From the NCBI GenBank assembly GCA_030158535.1, contig JAOASV010000130.1, positions 1 to 60,693 on the forward strand: 60,693 nt of DNA, given 5' to 3'. The position numbers and the translations under genes were made by a program. Shown here piece after piece: positions 33,974 to 42,799 of this stretch. The DNA is from Sediminibacterium sp. (GTDB taxonomy: Bacteria; Bacteroidota; Bacteroidia; Chitinophagales; Chitinophagaceae). Every line of letters begins with the position of its first letter. Position 1 is the stretch's first letter. Under the pieces are notes generated by a model that saw only the letters and a list, made by a program, of their open reading frames with translations, made no database searches and had not been told where the DNA came from.

Positions 33974-34735
33974 TTACACCTTTTCTTCTTGTTGAATTTG
34001 TTTGCCAGTTTTACCAAACCTACGTTCTCTTTGTTGAAAATCAACAATTGCTTGATATAAATGAGGCTTTCTAAAATCTGGCCACAATATAGGGGTAAAA
34101 TAGAGCTCTGCATAAGCAAGTTGATACAATAAGAAATTGCTTATTCTAAACTCGCCACTGGTTCTTATCACAAGGGCCGGATCTGGAATGCCTTTGGTAC
34201 ACAAATAATCAGCAATCGTATCTTGGGTAATTAGCTTTGGATCCAAATTACCTGACTGAACGTCGATGGCTATTTGCTTTACCGCACTTGCAATTTCCCA
34301 TCTACTACTATAGCTAAGCGCCATAATGAGCGTTAATCCGGTATTGGCAGCCGTCAATTCAAGGGCTTCTTCGAGTTCTTTTTGTGCAAAATCAGGAAGC
34401 ATTTGTCTGTCCCCAATTACCTGCAAACGAATATTGTTTTTATTTAATGTAGGAACTTCTTTACGGATGGTATCCACCAGTAAACTCATCAGTCCGGATA
34501 CTTCACTGGCTGGGCGGTCCCAATTTTCGGTGCTAAAAGCATAGAGTGTTAAATAACCAATACCCAGTTCTGCCGCACCTTCCACAATATTTCTTACACT
34601 TTCTACGCCATGAAAATGACCAAACAAACGGTCTTCCCCTTTCTCTTCGGCCCAACGTCCATTGCCATCCATAATAATGGCAACATGTTCCGGTAAACGA
34701 CTGAGATCGATTTGAGGCTTAAGGTCTTCCTGCAT
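33974..34735 (-). CDS. uppS: Isoprenyl transferase (undecaprenyl diphosphate synthase)
   Basis: UppS elongates farnesyl diphosphate to the C55 lipid carrier needed for cell wall and O-antigen. The 253 residues include HVAIIMDGNGRWAEEKG at about residues 18-34 with the catalytic Asp, the substrate motif GHFHGVESVRNIVEGA, and TLYAFSTENWDRP near residue 72. The C-terminal IRTSGEFRISNFLLYQLAYA near residue 192 is a variant of the RTSGE.RLSNFLLWQ motif. It sits upstream of bamA in the common Bacteroidota order. A TAATTTTG box lies 26 bases upstream of the start. Confidence 0.95.
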   Translation of the reverse strand: MQEDLKPQIDLSRLPEHVAIIMDGNGRWAEEKGEDRLFGHFHGVESVRNIVEGAAELGIGYLTLYAFSTENWDRPASEVSGLMSLLVDTIRKEVPTLNKNNIRLQVIGDRQMLPDFAQKELEEALELTAANTGLTLIMALSYSSRWEIASAVKQIAIDVQSGNLDPKLITQDTIADYLCTKGIPDPALVIRTSGEFRISNFLLYQLAYAELYFTPILWPDFRKPHLYQAIVDFQQRERRFGKTGKQIQQEEKV

Positions 34736-34760
34736 GCTTTAAAAAAGGGTTTATAGGCTG

Positions 34761-34768
34761 CAAAATTA
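34761..34768 (-). promoter_or_regulatory. Putative -7 box for uppS
   Basis: TAATTTTG on the minus strand matches TAnnTTTG and would give a leader of about 19 bases. A TTTG at the standard distance is not evident. It suggests uppS-bamA-ompH can be transcribed independently of the genes upstream. Confidence 0.4.
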
Positions 34769-34822
34769 ACGAAAAAACAGAGGTTTGCGCCGAATACTTT
34801 GCCTAATTATAGCCAAAACAGC

Positions 34823-35674
34823 TTATTGGACAGGCTTTGGACACTTATAGGTTTGTAAATTGAAGGAAATCCCCAGTTTGAGACCTGCAAAAACGTCGGT
34901 TTGTAGCGTATTACCCCTTTGTCGACCCTTAATGCCTATGGGATTACCGGTTTCATAGCTGCGGTCTTGCAGTAAAAAAGCAGGAGATGGAGACCCATCG
35001 GGTAGTGTAGGAAAAGCGTCTGGCGCATACACCCCACTCACATCATCGAGATAATCAGTGTTGGTAAAGCGGTACATCAGCTCGGCAAAAACATTGAACT
35101 GCTCACTTAAGGCATACTTAACACCTAAAGTAAGTGGCACCGACACCGCAATGGGCGCATATGTTTTAAAGGCCGGATACGCCGAAGAACCCTGCCCTTC
35201 GGTACCGAGTGGTCTTAAAAAATATTTTTGATTGCCTAAAAACGCATAGGGATCATAAGAAAAAGCACCAACACCCACCCCGATATAAGGGGTAAACCTA
35301 AAATCTTCGAAACCTGGTTGGAATGCAAAAAAGTTAAAATCAAAGGAAACTGCTGCCTCCCATACATGGCTGTTGAAACTTAAATTACGCCTTAACTGAG
35401 CAGCATTGTTACTATACTGATCAGAATACCCAATCAGCGCGTACTCTCCACTTAACCTAACACTCATGTAATTGTTAAACTGCTTTCTAAAAAAAATACC
35501 AGCATTGGCTTTGGGCCTATTAACTGCAGCAGTAGGGTTTAAATCTCCAAAATAATGTGCGGCACCAGATCCAATACCAAACTCGGCTTGATGCACAAAA
35601 CTTTGCATGAGCTGTGCATTTGCGGTAAAAATACCGGAGCCAAAAATGAGTATGAAAATAAAATGTTTAACCAT
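34823..35674 (-). CDS. DUF6089 family outer-membrane beta-barrel protein
   Basis: This 283-residue protein has a signal peptide ending FTANAQ (start at ATG 35674; the longer frame begins with GTG). The rest is beta-rich with a motif characteristic of DUF6089: EFGIGSGAAHYFGDLNP near residue 30, GIFFRKQFNNYMSVRLSGEY, PYIGVGVGAFSYDP near residue 130, and NVFAELMYRFTNTDYLDDV near residue 200. A small porin-like barrel is likely, with no known function. Members are regularly found between nadK and uppS/bamA in this group, which hints at a role in envelope assembly. Confidence 0.78.
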   Translation of the reverse strand: MVKHFIFILIFGSGIFTANAQLMQSFVHQAEFGIGSGAAHYFGDLNPTAAVNRPKANAGIFFRKQFNNYMSVRLSGEYALIGYSDQYSNNAAQLRRNLSFNSHVWEAAVSFDFNFFAFQPGFEDFRFTPYIGVGVGAFSYDPYAFLGNQKYFLRPLGTEGQGSSAYPAFKTYAPIAVSVPLTLGVKYALSEQFNVFAELMYRFTNTDYLDDVSGVYAPDAFPTLPDGSPSPAFLLQDRSYETGNPIGIKGRQRGNTLQTDVFAGLKLGISFNLQTYKCPKPVQ

Positions 35675-35726
35675 GTGCACCCGCTTACTTATTGTAAAGT
35701 AGCAACAAAAATAAATACCAAAAATG

Positions 35727-36605
35727 TTAATTTCTTTTATCGAGGCCCCAAGTAAGCTTAGATCTAAGCGTAGACAAGAAACTATTTTCGTTTAATCGGA
35801 CAAGATTTACGCAAAACTGCTCTTTTCTAATGGCCAATTGCACTGTTTTATCAACGATTTCTTTGCGTGCGTCAAGTGCACAAATAAATTGATCTGCCCT
35901 TCCTTCAATTTCAAATGATACCACATTGGTGTCTGGGATAACAATGGGACGTACGTTTAAATTGTGTGGCGCTACAGGTGTAATCACAAAACTTGCTGCG
36001 TCAGGAAATAATATAGGTCCATTGCAACTCATGCTATATCCAGTAGATCCTGTTGGCGTAGATACAATCAGTCCATCGGCCCAATAAGTATTTAAAAATT
36101 CTCCATTGATGTAGGTATGAATTTTAATCATTGGAGAAATGTCCCTTTTGTGAATGGCAAACTCATTGAGTGCAAATGGTGTATCACCAAAAAGTCCTTC
36201 GTTAGAATCGAGATGAATAAGCGCACGTTTATCGACAACAAAAGTTCTATTCACAATCGCTTCTACCGCGCTTTGTAGTGCATCTGGACTAATGCTAGCT
36301 AAAAATCCGAGTCTACCAAAATTGATACCTAATATAGGAATTCCAGAATCTTTAACCAGTGTAACGGCGTCAAGCATCGTTCCATCTCCTCCCAAACTAA
36401 TGAGACAATCGATTGTAGCATCTAAATCTGAAGACACTTTAAAAGGTATAAGATTTGCTGCTAATTGAGATGGTAAATCGGCGTGTAATAACAATTGATG
36501 AAATACATGAATTTCAACATCATGCGGGGCTAATGCCTCTAGCAGTATAGCCAACGGATTGGGGGTTGCCAAATCTAAACCTCTACTATAAATTGCAATT
36601 TTCAT
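35727..36605 (-). CDS. nadK: NAD kinase
   Basis: NadK phosphorylates NAD to NADP. The 292 residues carry CLISLGGDGTMLDAVTLVKD near residue 68, which holds the catalytic GGDGT, and ILGINFGRLGFLASI near residue 93. The TPTGSTGYSMSCNGPI block near residue 182 and the late PHNLNVRPIVIPD are also diagnostic. It lies between the single-POTRA Omp85 gene and the DUF6089 gene in a leftward block; clustering with envelope genes is usual in the phylum. Confidence 0.95.
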   Translation of the reverse strand: MKIAIYSRGLDLATPNPLAILLEALAPHDVEIHVFHQLLLHADLPSQLAANLIPFKVSSDLDATIDCLISLGGDGTMLDAVTLVKDSGIPILGINFGRLGFLASISPDALQSAVEAIVNRTFVVDKRALIHLDSNEGLFGDTPFALNEFAIHKRDISPMIKIHTYINGEFLNTYWADGLIVSTPTGSTGYSMSCNGPILFPDAASFVITPVAPHNLNVRPIVIPDTNVVSFEIEGRADQFICALDARKEIVDKTVQLAIRKEQFCVNLVRLNENSFLSTLRSKLTWGLDKRN

Positions 36606-36629
36606 GTGCCTATATTCAAATCAAAAACA

Positions 36630-37994
36630 TCAAAAATTAAATTCGCCCTGCAAATATAAGCCTTCCCGCCCTAGCTGATTGCGGCTATATTCTACACGAA
36701 ACACAAAATCGTATACACTTACAAGGTCAATACCGGCTCCGTATGTGTACAACAGTGTATTACTTAAGCTGTTAGATGGCCCGGCGTATTTATGATAAGC
36801 ATAACCGGCATCGGCAAACATTTTTAAATAGAGCCTGATAGGTATTTTTTCATGGTTTTTTATCGGTACCGGATTTGTGAGGGTGAAGTTTTTTACATTA
36901 AAATGAAACGCATTTCTAGAAACAATTCCTGCGGTTCCATCTACTACATAGTATTCGAGCCCTCTTAATTGCATCCCGCCATATCCAATAAGTCTACTAT
37001 TTGAAAACACGGAGTCGATGGGTGACTTGTAGGCCGCAGTTGCATCGAACAATAAAAAACTTTTAGTGCTTAGTTTTTTTGCATACAACTGTTTAGCACT
37101 TATTTGAAAAATGGATTGCCCCCGAGATGCAATACGTTTCAACAAAAATAAGTCCGAGTAACAACCTGATGTTGGATACGTAATATTTGAAACATTGATG
37201 TACTGATAACGGTAACTAATATCAAGGGCTGCTTGACGGTTTGTTTGACCTGGATAATAATTTTTTTGAACCTTTAGAATGGTATCAGCAACTGTTTCAT
37301 TAAAATAACTAAGCCGGATAGTTGTGCGTTTAAACCGGTCAGGTCTATAGGAATAAGACGCATCTATGCGCCATGTTTTTCTAGCATCTGAACTATGTCT
37401 AAAAAACACCTGCTTATTGCCTGCGGTGGCAATATTCAATTCTTTTTGTGTGGCATGTAAAAATCCTACACTAAAACCTTTGGTGAGTTTTTTATCAATA
37501 AAAGGAATGGTATACCGCGCCGAAAACTGCCTGTTATAGCCAGTTATCAGCCATACATTTAAATTATCGTTTCGGCCCGACACATTGTTTTGTATGAATT
37601 TCATTCCATAATTAACGCGGTCTAAACTTCTATTTTGATCCACCCACCACTGATTAAAATTTCGATCTACGAGTCTAAAATAAGGAAGCGGCAATAGGTA
37701 CCATCTTTCTTTTACTTGAATACGAATTTGCCACAGGCCATCATTTGCTAGGGTATCTATTTGCACATCTACAAATAGTTGCGTGTTCATCAGTAATTGC
37801 TTTGCCTGAATGATTGCGGGCGCTAACTGTTTTGCTTCAAGTGAATCTCCTTTTACAAATGGGAGTTCCCTTAAAATTATGTAGTCTTTTGTTTTTGAAT
37901 TACCCGTAATCTCAATACGGTCAACAGGCATTTTTTGTTGCGCCAAACTGGTAAGAGATAAACTTACAATAAAGATGAAAAAAAGTAGGCGCAT
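36630..37994 (-). CDS. Single-POTRA Omp85-like outer membrane protein
   Basis: This 454-residue protein has a signal peptide ending SLAQQ. It contains one recognisable POTRA domain (about residues 25-95; VDRIEITGNSKTKDYIIL and DGLWQIRIQVKERWYL). A beta-barrel of about 350 residues follows, with the Omp85-like GGMQLRGLEYYVVDGT near residue 345 and a C-terminal aromatic strand ending in Phe (LYLQGEFNF), the classic assembly signal. It is far shorter than BamA or TamA. Its function is unknown; it may be a minimal Omp85 translocator. Upstream is a CBS-domain gene, downstream nadK, each within about 25 bases. Confidence 0.75.
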   Translation of the reverse strand: MRLLFFIFIVSLSLTSLAQQKMPVDRIEITGNSKTKDYIILRELPFVKGDSLEAKQLAPAIIQAKQLLMNTQLFVDVQIDTLANDGLWQIRIQVKERWYLLPLPYFRLVDRNFNQWWVDQNRSLDRVNYGMKFIQNNVSGRNDNLNVWLITGYNRQFSARYTIPFIDKKLTKGFSVGFLHATQKELNIATAGNKQVFFRHSSDARKTWRIDASYSYRPDRFKRTTIRLSYFNETVADTILKVQKNYYPGQTNRQAALDISYRYQYINVSNITYPTSGCYSDLFLLKRIASRGQSIFQISAKQLYAKKLSTKSFLLFDATAAYKSPIDSVFSNSRLIGYGGMQLRGLEYYVVDGTAGIVSRNAFHFNVKNFTLTNPVPIKNHEKIPIRLYLKMFADAGYAYHKYAGPSNSLSNTLLYTYGAGIDLVSVYDFVFRVEYSRNQLGREGLYLQGEFNF

Positions 37995-38012
37995 ATGATG
38001 AAGCGTTTACAC

Positions 38013-38672
38013 CTACATATTGAGGTATGAAAGTAAATGATTGTAATTTTCTTTCAACTCATTTTGATAATTCTCTTCGCCAAAATAATATTTTACGCTG
38101 TAATCATAACGCTGAAACGTTGCAACAATCGTAGATACTTCAATGCGGTTTATTTGAATGGTTACAAGTAGCATACCTGTTTGCGGATCGGTAGCGGTAT
38201 TTAGTTGTGTTACATATGCATCATTGGTTTCAATGAGACGTACAATTTCTCCAAAAGAATATTGTCTTCTTTCCATTTCTAAAACAATAACCCCTCCTTT
38301 CGTATCTGCACCTACAAAACTTGTAAGATGCGCCAACATTTGCTTTGCCGTAATTACGCCGAGTAAATCTGCAGTGGTTGAAACAACAGGTAGCATGCTT
38401 AACTCATGCAGTGATAATAGCTTAGCGCCGGCTAAAAAATGCGCATCGGCGTGCACAGATGCCATAATAAATTCGTCTTGTAAAGAAGCAATGACAGCTG
38501 TTTCATCAGTATCGAGCAGGGCATTTTTATCTACAATGCCAACAAATTTTTCATCTGTTATAACACACAAATGTTGGATGTCGTAATCCTCCATCAATTG
38601 GAGCGCAAAAGATGCTTTATCCAATAAATGAACGGATGGAAAACTAGTATTAATGAGTTGTGCTGCTAGCAT
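38013..38672 (-). CDS. CBS-domain protein with ACT-like C-terminus
   Basis: This 219-residue cytoplasmic protein has a tandem pair of CBS domains in residues 1-125 (DIQHLCVITDEKFVGIVDK and LSMLPVVSTTADLLGVITAK), which bind adenine nucleotides. An ACT-like regulatory domain may follow at about residues 135-200 (GGVIVLEMERRQYSFGEIVR). It has no catalytic domain, so a regulatory or sensing role is likely. Its start overlaps the end of the alpha/beta hydrolase gene by 23 bases. The partner is unknown; the neighbouring nadK (adenylate-binding pathway) is suggestive only. Confidence 0.8.
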   Translation of the reverse strand: MLAAQLINTSFPSVHLLDKASFALQLMEDYDIQHLCVITDEKFVGIVDKNALLDTDETAVIASLQDEFIMASVHADAHFLAGAKLLSLHELSMLPVVSTTADLLGVITAKQMLAHLTSFVGADTKGGVIVLEMERRQYSFGEIVRLIETNDAYVTQLNTATDPQTGMLLVTIQINRIEVSTIVATFQRYDYSVKYYFGEENYQNELKENYNHLLSYLNM

Positions 38673-39429
38673 GGCTGAGCTGGTTCAAAAATGCTTCTAA
38701 AATTTGATTGAACTCGGTAGGCACTTCCATCATAGGAGCGTGTCCACATTTGTCTACAAAATGAAGGGTGCTATTTGGAATGAGTTTGTGAAATTCTTCA
38801 CCCACATAAGGAGGTGTAACAATATCATTATTGCCCCAAATTAAAAGTGTGGGCTGTTGTATTTGACTTAACTCGGGACCTAAATTACTTCTGATCGCAC
38901 TTTTTGCGAGTGCTAATATTTTAATCACTTTCAACCTGTTTCTAGTGATTTCAAATACTTCGTCTACCAGTTCTTTGGTAGCTACAGCAGGATCGTAAAA
39001 AGTTTGTTCCGTTTTATTTTTAATATAATCGTAGTCGCCTCTTTTTGGATAACTATCGCCCATTGCTTTTTCGAATAAGCCACTGCTACCTGTCAGGGTA
39101 AGTGATTTAATTTTTTCGGGGTGCTTGAGCACGTGAACAAGGCCAACATGGCCACCAAGTGAATTGCCAAGTAGGTGAATACCGGTGTACCCTTTTGCTT
39201 CAATAAACTTATGGACGATTTTTTCTAACCCACTAACGGTGGTATGAAAAATATCTAAATCAAAAAGTGGTAAAATGGGAACAATCACTTTATTGCGGTG
39301 TCTGAAATGCTCAATTAAATGTTCGAAGTTACTGAGCGCACCAAATAGCCCATGCAGTAAAAGCAAGGGTTCTCCAGTACCTTCTTCGATGTAACTAATT
39401 TTATCTTGAACTTTAATTTCGTAATTCAT
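38650..39429 (-). CDS. Alpha/beta-fold hydrolase
   Basis: This 259-residue hydrolase has the oxyanion region LLLLHGLFGALSNF near residue 22 and a nucleophile elbow GNSLGGHVG near residue 88 (Ser). The acid is in IWGNNDIVTPP near residue 203 and the catalytic His is in VDKCGHAPMMEVP near residue 231. This makes a complete Ser-Asp-His triad. Substrate unknown; family members include esterases and C-C bond hydrolases. It precedes the CBS gene with a 23-base overlap and heads the leftward nadK/Omp85 group. Confidence 0.87.
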   Translation of the reverse strand: MNYEIKVQDKISYIEEGTGEPLLLLHGLFGALSNFEHLIEHFRHRNKVIVPILPLFDLDIFHTTVSGLEKIVHKFIEAKGYTGIHLLGNSLGGHVGLVHVLKHPEKIKSLTLTGSSGLFEKAMGDSYPKRGDYDYIKNKTEQTFYDPAVATKELVDEVFEITRNRLKVIKILALAKSAIRSNLGPELSQIQQPTLLIWGNNDIVTPPYVGEEFHKLIPNSTLHFVDKCGHAPMMEVPTEFNQILEAFLNQLSHASSTTH

Positions 39430-39508
39430 GTGCAGGTATATAGAACAAGGCTAAAATAATGATTTTAGTAGGAATCACGGCATTAAATAACCATGAATTA
39501 TAATATAC

Positions 39509-40045
39509 TTATTGTACCTGTTTACCAAGACTTTCAAAATGATCACCTAAACTAGTGAACATATCCTTAAATACTGGAATAACTTGACCAATTGTATCCA
39601 GCACTTTTGGTCCCCAAGGAGCAATATAGCTATAGGTTTTTGAAGCCGCCTTAGTCGTTTCGGTAATCAAATGAAGTTTGTCGCCATAAAAAAGAACAAC
39701 ACTCCAAATAGTCATATAAATAGCACCAAAAAGTAGAATGCCCGCAAGTTTATTGGCCCATCCAAGTAACACAAATTCGGCGGCTTTTTGAATCATACCA
39801 GCCACCAAACGGACAATGAGTGTAACGGCTATCATGATGATTAGAAACGATACAAAGGGAAGCCAACTTGCCGTTATGCCCGTGTCATGTCCAATTTTCG
39901 AAGCAACAACTGCTGAAAGTTTAGTAGCAGCAGTTAATCCAATAAGTAAGGCTGCAAAGGAAAATAAAGCAATGATAAAGCCCTTTGTGTAGCCTTTAAA
40001 AAGAGCTCCTATCAAAATGATTGCACAAATAATATCTAGTACCAC
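39509..40045 (-). CDS. CvpA family membrane protein
   Basis: This 178-residue protein with four hydrophobic helices starts with GTG at 40045 (MVLDIICAIILIGALFKGY), a sequence typical of CvpA. Further motifs are GFIIALFSFAALLIG near residue 22 and SFLIIMIAVTLIVRLVAG near residue 65. The C-terminus after residue 135 is soluble. CvpA homologues affect colicin V production and envelope stress in enteric bacteria; the mechanism is unclear. It is in a leftward run with yqeY and gldC. Confidence 0.82.
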   Translation of the reverse strand: MVLDIICAIILIGALFKGYTKGFIIALFSFAALLIGLTAATKLSAVVASKIGHDTGITASWLPFVSFLIIMIAVTLIVRLVAGMIQKAAEFVLLGWANKLAGILLFGAIYMTIWSVVLFYGDKLHLITETTKAASKTYSYIAPWGPKVLDTIGQVIPVFKDMFTSLGDHFESLGKQVQ

Positions 40046-40079
40046 GTTTTCTTTTTTGCGTTAAGTGAAGCTACAACAT

Positions 40080-40532
40080 TTAACCCAGCGCTGCTTTAAC
40101 TGCAGCGGCAACTGCTTTACCATCTGCTTGTCCAGCTAGTTGCTTTGATGCCACGCCCATCACTTTACCTAAATCCTGCGGCCCGGTTGCACCAACGGTT
40201 GCAATGATTTGCGCTACCGCATCTTTAATCGCTGCTTCATCAAGTTGCGCAGGCAAAAACTTTTCGATAACAGCAATTTCTTCGATTTCTTTTTGCGCTA
40301 AGTCTGCTCTATTTTGCTCTTGGTAAATGGTAAGCGAATCTTTTCTTGATTTTACTAATTTTTGTAAAAGCTTGAGTTCCACTTCTGCAGTTATTGAACC
40401 TCCAGCACCTGGATCTGTTTTTGCTTTTATGATTTCTGCCTTAATGGCGCGTAGCCCTCTTAATAACGCTTCATCTTTTGATTTCATAGCGTCTTTCATT
40501 TGCGCCATTACTTGTTCTTCTAAAGTTGCCAT
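40080..40532 (-). CDS. GatB/YqeY domain protein
   Basis: The 150-residue protein (start at ATG 40532, MATLEEQVMAQMKDAMKSKD) is a stand-alone YqeY domain, related to the tRNA-binding tail of the GatB amidotransferase. Typical motifs are LRGLRAIKAEIIKAKTDPG, the KSRKDSLTIYQEQNRADLAQ segment and VIEKFLPAQLDEAAIKDAV. The C-terminus GKVMGVASKQLAGQADGK is also conserved. Exact function is unknown. The longer in-frame start would overlap gldC. Confidence 0.88.
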   Translation of the reverse strand: MATLEEQVMAQMKDAMKSKDEALLRGLRAIKAEIIKAKTDPGAGGSITAEVELKLLQKLVKSRKDSLTIYQEQNRADLAQKEIEEIAVIEKFLPAQLDEAAIKDAVAQIIATVGATGPQDLGKVMGVASKQLAGQADGKAVAAAVKAALG

Positions 40533-40542
40533 AGTAGGGTAA

Positions 40543-40890
40543 TTATTTATTTTTTTGAATTTGACTGTCTCTAAATTTCTTGTAAAAAGATTTAGCAAAA
40601 TCTTTCATTTCATTAGCGAGAACCTGATCTTGAGTAGCTCTAATAAAAGTATCTGCCATACCCATAAAGGTTTGGTAGTAAAAATCAGCCATTTCATCGA
40701 CCATCATGTCTTTGGTCCACAAATCAATGCGGAGTGCAGATTTGTCTGCTGCATCCCAAAATGCAAGCATCATAGCTCTTGCTGATTGTGCCATATCAGC
40801 GGTGCTGTCCGATGCATTCCACTTGATATCCTGTGGCACTTTGTTTTCATCTAAATGAACTTCAATATTAATATTAGATTGACGCGTCAT
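40543..40890 (-). CDS. gldC: Gliding motility protein GldC
   Basis: The 115-residue GldC-like protein opens with INIEVHLDENKVPQDIKW and contains STADMAQSARAMMLAFWDAA and then LRIDLWTKDMMVDEMADFYY, the family's conserved blocks. In Flavobacterium, GldC is an accessory factor for gliding and often sits by gldB, which is not seen here. It has no signal peptide, so it is cytoplasmic. It is co-directional with the yqeY-like gene (10 bases away). A -7 box lies just upstream. Confidence 0.88.
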   Translation of the reverse strand: MTRQSNINIEVHLDENKVPQDIKWNASDSTADMAQSARAMMLAFWDAADKSALRIDLWTKDMMVDEMADFYYQTFMGMADTFIRATQDQVLANEMKDFAKSFYKKFRDSQIQKNK

Positions 40891-40904
40891 GTACTAAGTT
40901 TTTG

Positions 40905-40912
40905 CAAAAATA
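40905..40912 (-). promoter_or_regulatory. Putative -7 box for gldC
   Basis: TATTTTTG on the minus strand fits TAnnTTTG. It is 14 bases before the gldC start, implying a leader of fewer than ten bases. There is no good -33 box. Confidence 0.35.
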
Positions 40913-40937
40913 AGCCTAAAGCATGTTATTGCTATAG

Positions 40938-42005
40938 CTATATCTCTTTAAATAAAGAAAGGGGTTGATTGAATTGGATATTTTGTAAGAATAATAGCCC
41001 GTTTTGAGCACGCTCACCTTTAATTTTTTCATTTTTATACACTAGAAGCAGGGCTTCTGCAATGCCTGTAGGCGTTGCCTCTGGATACATTGTAACCATC
41101 TCCTGCATTTGTACCATTGATGCAAACGCCGCTGATGCTATAACGGATACCCCCGCTTTTGCAGCTTCTAATGCTACTAAATAAGACGCCGGACGATGAT
41201 CCAATAAAACGGTAGCGTATGCACTTGAAAGAAGTTGATACCAGTTATGCACCGTAAGGCCAGCAGGAACCACTACCACATCGGCCCTGTACTTATAGGT
41301 GCGTAATTTTTCTTCTAAAAATGAACGCTGTAGGCCATTTGCGGGCACTAACAAGAGTTTCATATTACTATGTTGCCACTTTTTAAAAAGTGAAAAACCC
41401 TGTAATAGCTCAATACTACTTGCATTTTCCTGCGCCACCGATAAAAAGTATTCGGTACCACCAGCATGTGTACCCTTGTACATCTGCTGTAAATTGTAAT
41501 CAATCGGATAAATTTCGGAAGAAGGTGCAATAGAAATCCTGGCAATACTTTCTTTTTGAATGCCAAATTGTTCCTCTAATTGTTGCGCCGCCAAGGTTTC
41601 TACAACAAGCCACTGCTTTATCTTTTGAACCGATTTTTTAAAAAAATAACGCTCAAATTTGGATAGGTTTCCTTCAAACATACATTTTTGAGGGATGGCA
41701 GTACGCGCCGAATACCTACCGCTCAATTGCAACCACAGAGTGGGTTGTAGAGGATTTAGCAGTTTGGGTGCCGTTACTTCATACCAGATCTTTTCTGACA
41801 CAAAACTAGTTCGGTCATATTTTGTTTTGATCCAACTACAATTGGGTGCACCTACAAAACTAGTAGGTTGTGCAGTGTCAGAAAGTAATATAAATTGATG
41901 TTCTGGATGCGCATGAATTTCACCCTCCAGCCATTTCCAAATGAAACGACCGATGCTTGAAAAATTGGTATCTCTAATACCCACAATAGTGACTGCTATT
42001 TTCAT
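40938..42005 (-). CDS. Glycosyltransferase-like protein (GT-B/GT4-like, divergent)
   Basis: This 355-residue protein is taken from ATG 42005 (MKIAVTIVGIRD); the longer frame starts with TTG. It has the N- and C-terminal Rossmann layout of GT-B glycosyltransferases. KLLLVPANGLQRSFLEEKL near residue 218 resembles the start of the second domain, and a YLVALEAAKAGVSVIAS block near residue 287 resembles the E-x7-E donor-binding motif, but the motif is not perfect. Substrate unknown; probably cell-surface or polysaccharide synthesis. A TATCTTTG box lies seven bases before the start, suggesting a leaderless message. Confidence 0.65.
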   Translation of the reverse strand: MKIAVTIVGIRDTNFSSIGRFIWKWLEGEIHAHPEHQFILLSDTAQPTSFVGAPNCSWIKTKYDRTSFVSEKIWYEVTAPKLLNPLQPTLWLQLSGRYSARTAIPQKCMFEGNLSKFERYFFKKSVQKIKQWLVVETLAAQQLEEQFGIQKESIARISIAPSSEIYPIDYNLQQMYKGTHAGGTEYFLSVAQENASSIELLQGFSLFKKWQHSNMKLLLVPANGLQRSFLEEKLRTYKYRADVVVVPAGLTVHNWYQLLSSAYATVLLDHRPASYLVALEAAKAGVSVIASAAFASMVQMQEMVTMYPEATPTGIAEALLLVYKNEKIKGERAQNGLLFLQNIQFNQPLSLFKEI

Positions 42006-42086
42006 GAATTGCAAAGATACTTACATCTTTTCCACGGAGGCACATTAGCGTGTCAAGAGCCTAAATACTTATCATACTTTTACAAC

Positions 42087-42791
42087 ATGCAACCTAAACT
42101 GCAACAGTTAGATTTATTTGGCGGCCCGGCACAAGATATTGGTGTGCCTAAAGAAAAAAAGAAAGCCAAGACCAAGCCAGTACCTGAACCGGTTTCACTT
42201 GTGGAAACGCCGGCTACGGTTGTGCCTGCGGCTGTTGTAAGCGCTCCCGCACCGGTTGTTATAGTGACTACTCCGGTAGAAGCATATGCCTCTGAAACAA
42301 GTTTTGTTGAACCAGTGGCGGCGAAGTTTACCAATGATGAACCTGAATATGTAGAAAGACCTAGACAGCCCCGCATCACCATTGAAAAGATTGCTGGCAA
42401 AAGAGGACGCAAATCCTACAGTGAAATAGATACCGAAATAGATTTAATAGAAATTCCGGACGAAAAAGTATTGTCTCAAAAATTATATTACACCATCAGC
42501 GAAGTAGCAAGTTGGTTTAAAGTAAACACTTCTTTACTGCGTTATTGGGAAAATGAATTTGATATTTTAAAGCCGCGCAAAACAAGAAAAGGCGACCGCT
42601 TATTTAGAGTAGAAGACATCAAAAATTTACAGATCATTTATTTTCTATTACGCCAAAAAAAGTATTCGATAGAAGGCGCAAGAACGTATTTGAAACAAAA
42701 TAAATCACAGGCCGACACACAGGCACAGCTCGTTCAAACCTTAACAAAGTTTAAAACTTTTTTACTAGAACTAAAAGCTGGGTTAAATTAA
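42087..42791 (+). CDS. MerR-family regulator with long Pro/Val/Thr-rich N-terminus
   Basis: The start is taken at ATG 42087 (MQPKLQQLDLFGG), giving 234 residues. Residues 15-125 are low-complexity, rich in Pro, Val, Ala, Thr and Glu, and probably disordered. A MerR-type winged helix follows at about residues 132-205: YTISEVASWFKVNTSLLRYW, ENEFDILKPRKTRKGDRLF, and KYSIEGARTYLKQNK. MerR proteins usually put the DNA-binding domain at the N-terminus; here it is C-terminal, and no effector domain follows. DNA target unknown. It is divergent from the glycosyltransferase gene. Confidence 0.8.
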   Translation: MQPKLQQLDLFGGPAQDIGVPKEKKKAKTKPVPEPVSLVETPATVVPAAVVSAPAPVVIVTTPVEAYASETSFVEPVAAKFTNDEPEYVERPRQPRITIEKIAGKRGRKSYSEIDTEIDLIEIPDEKVLSQKLYYTISEVASWFKVNTSLLRYWENEFDILKPRKTRKGDRLFRVEDIKNLQIIYFLLRQKKYSIEGARTYLKQNKSQADTQAQLVQTLTKFKTFLLELKAGLN

Positions 42792-42799
42792 TATAGTAC

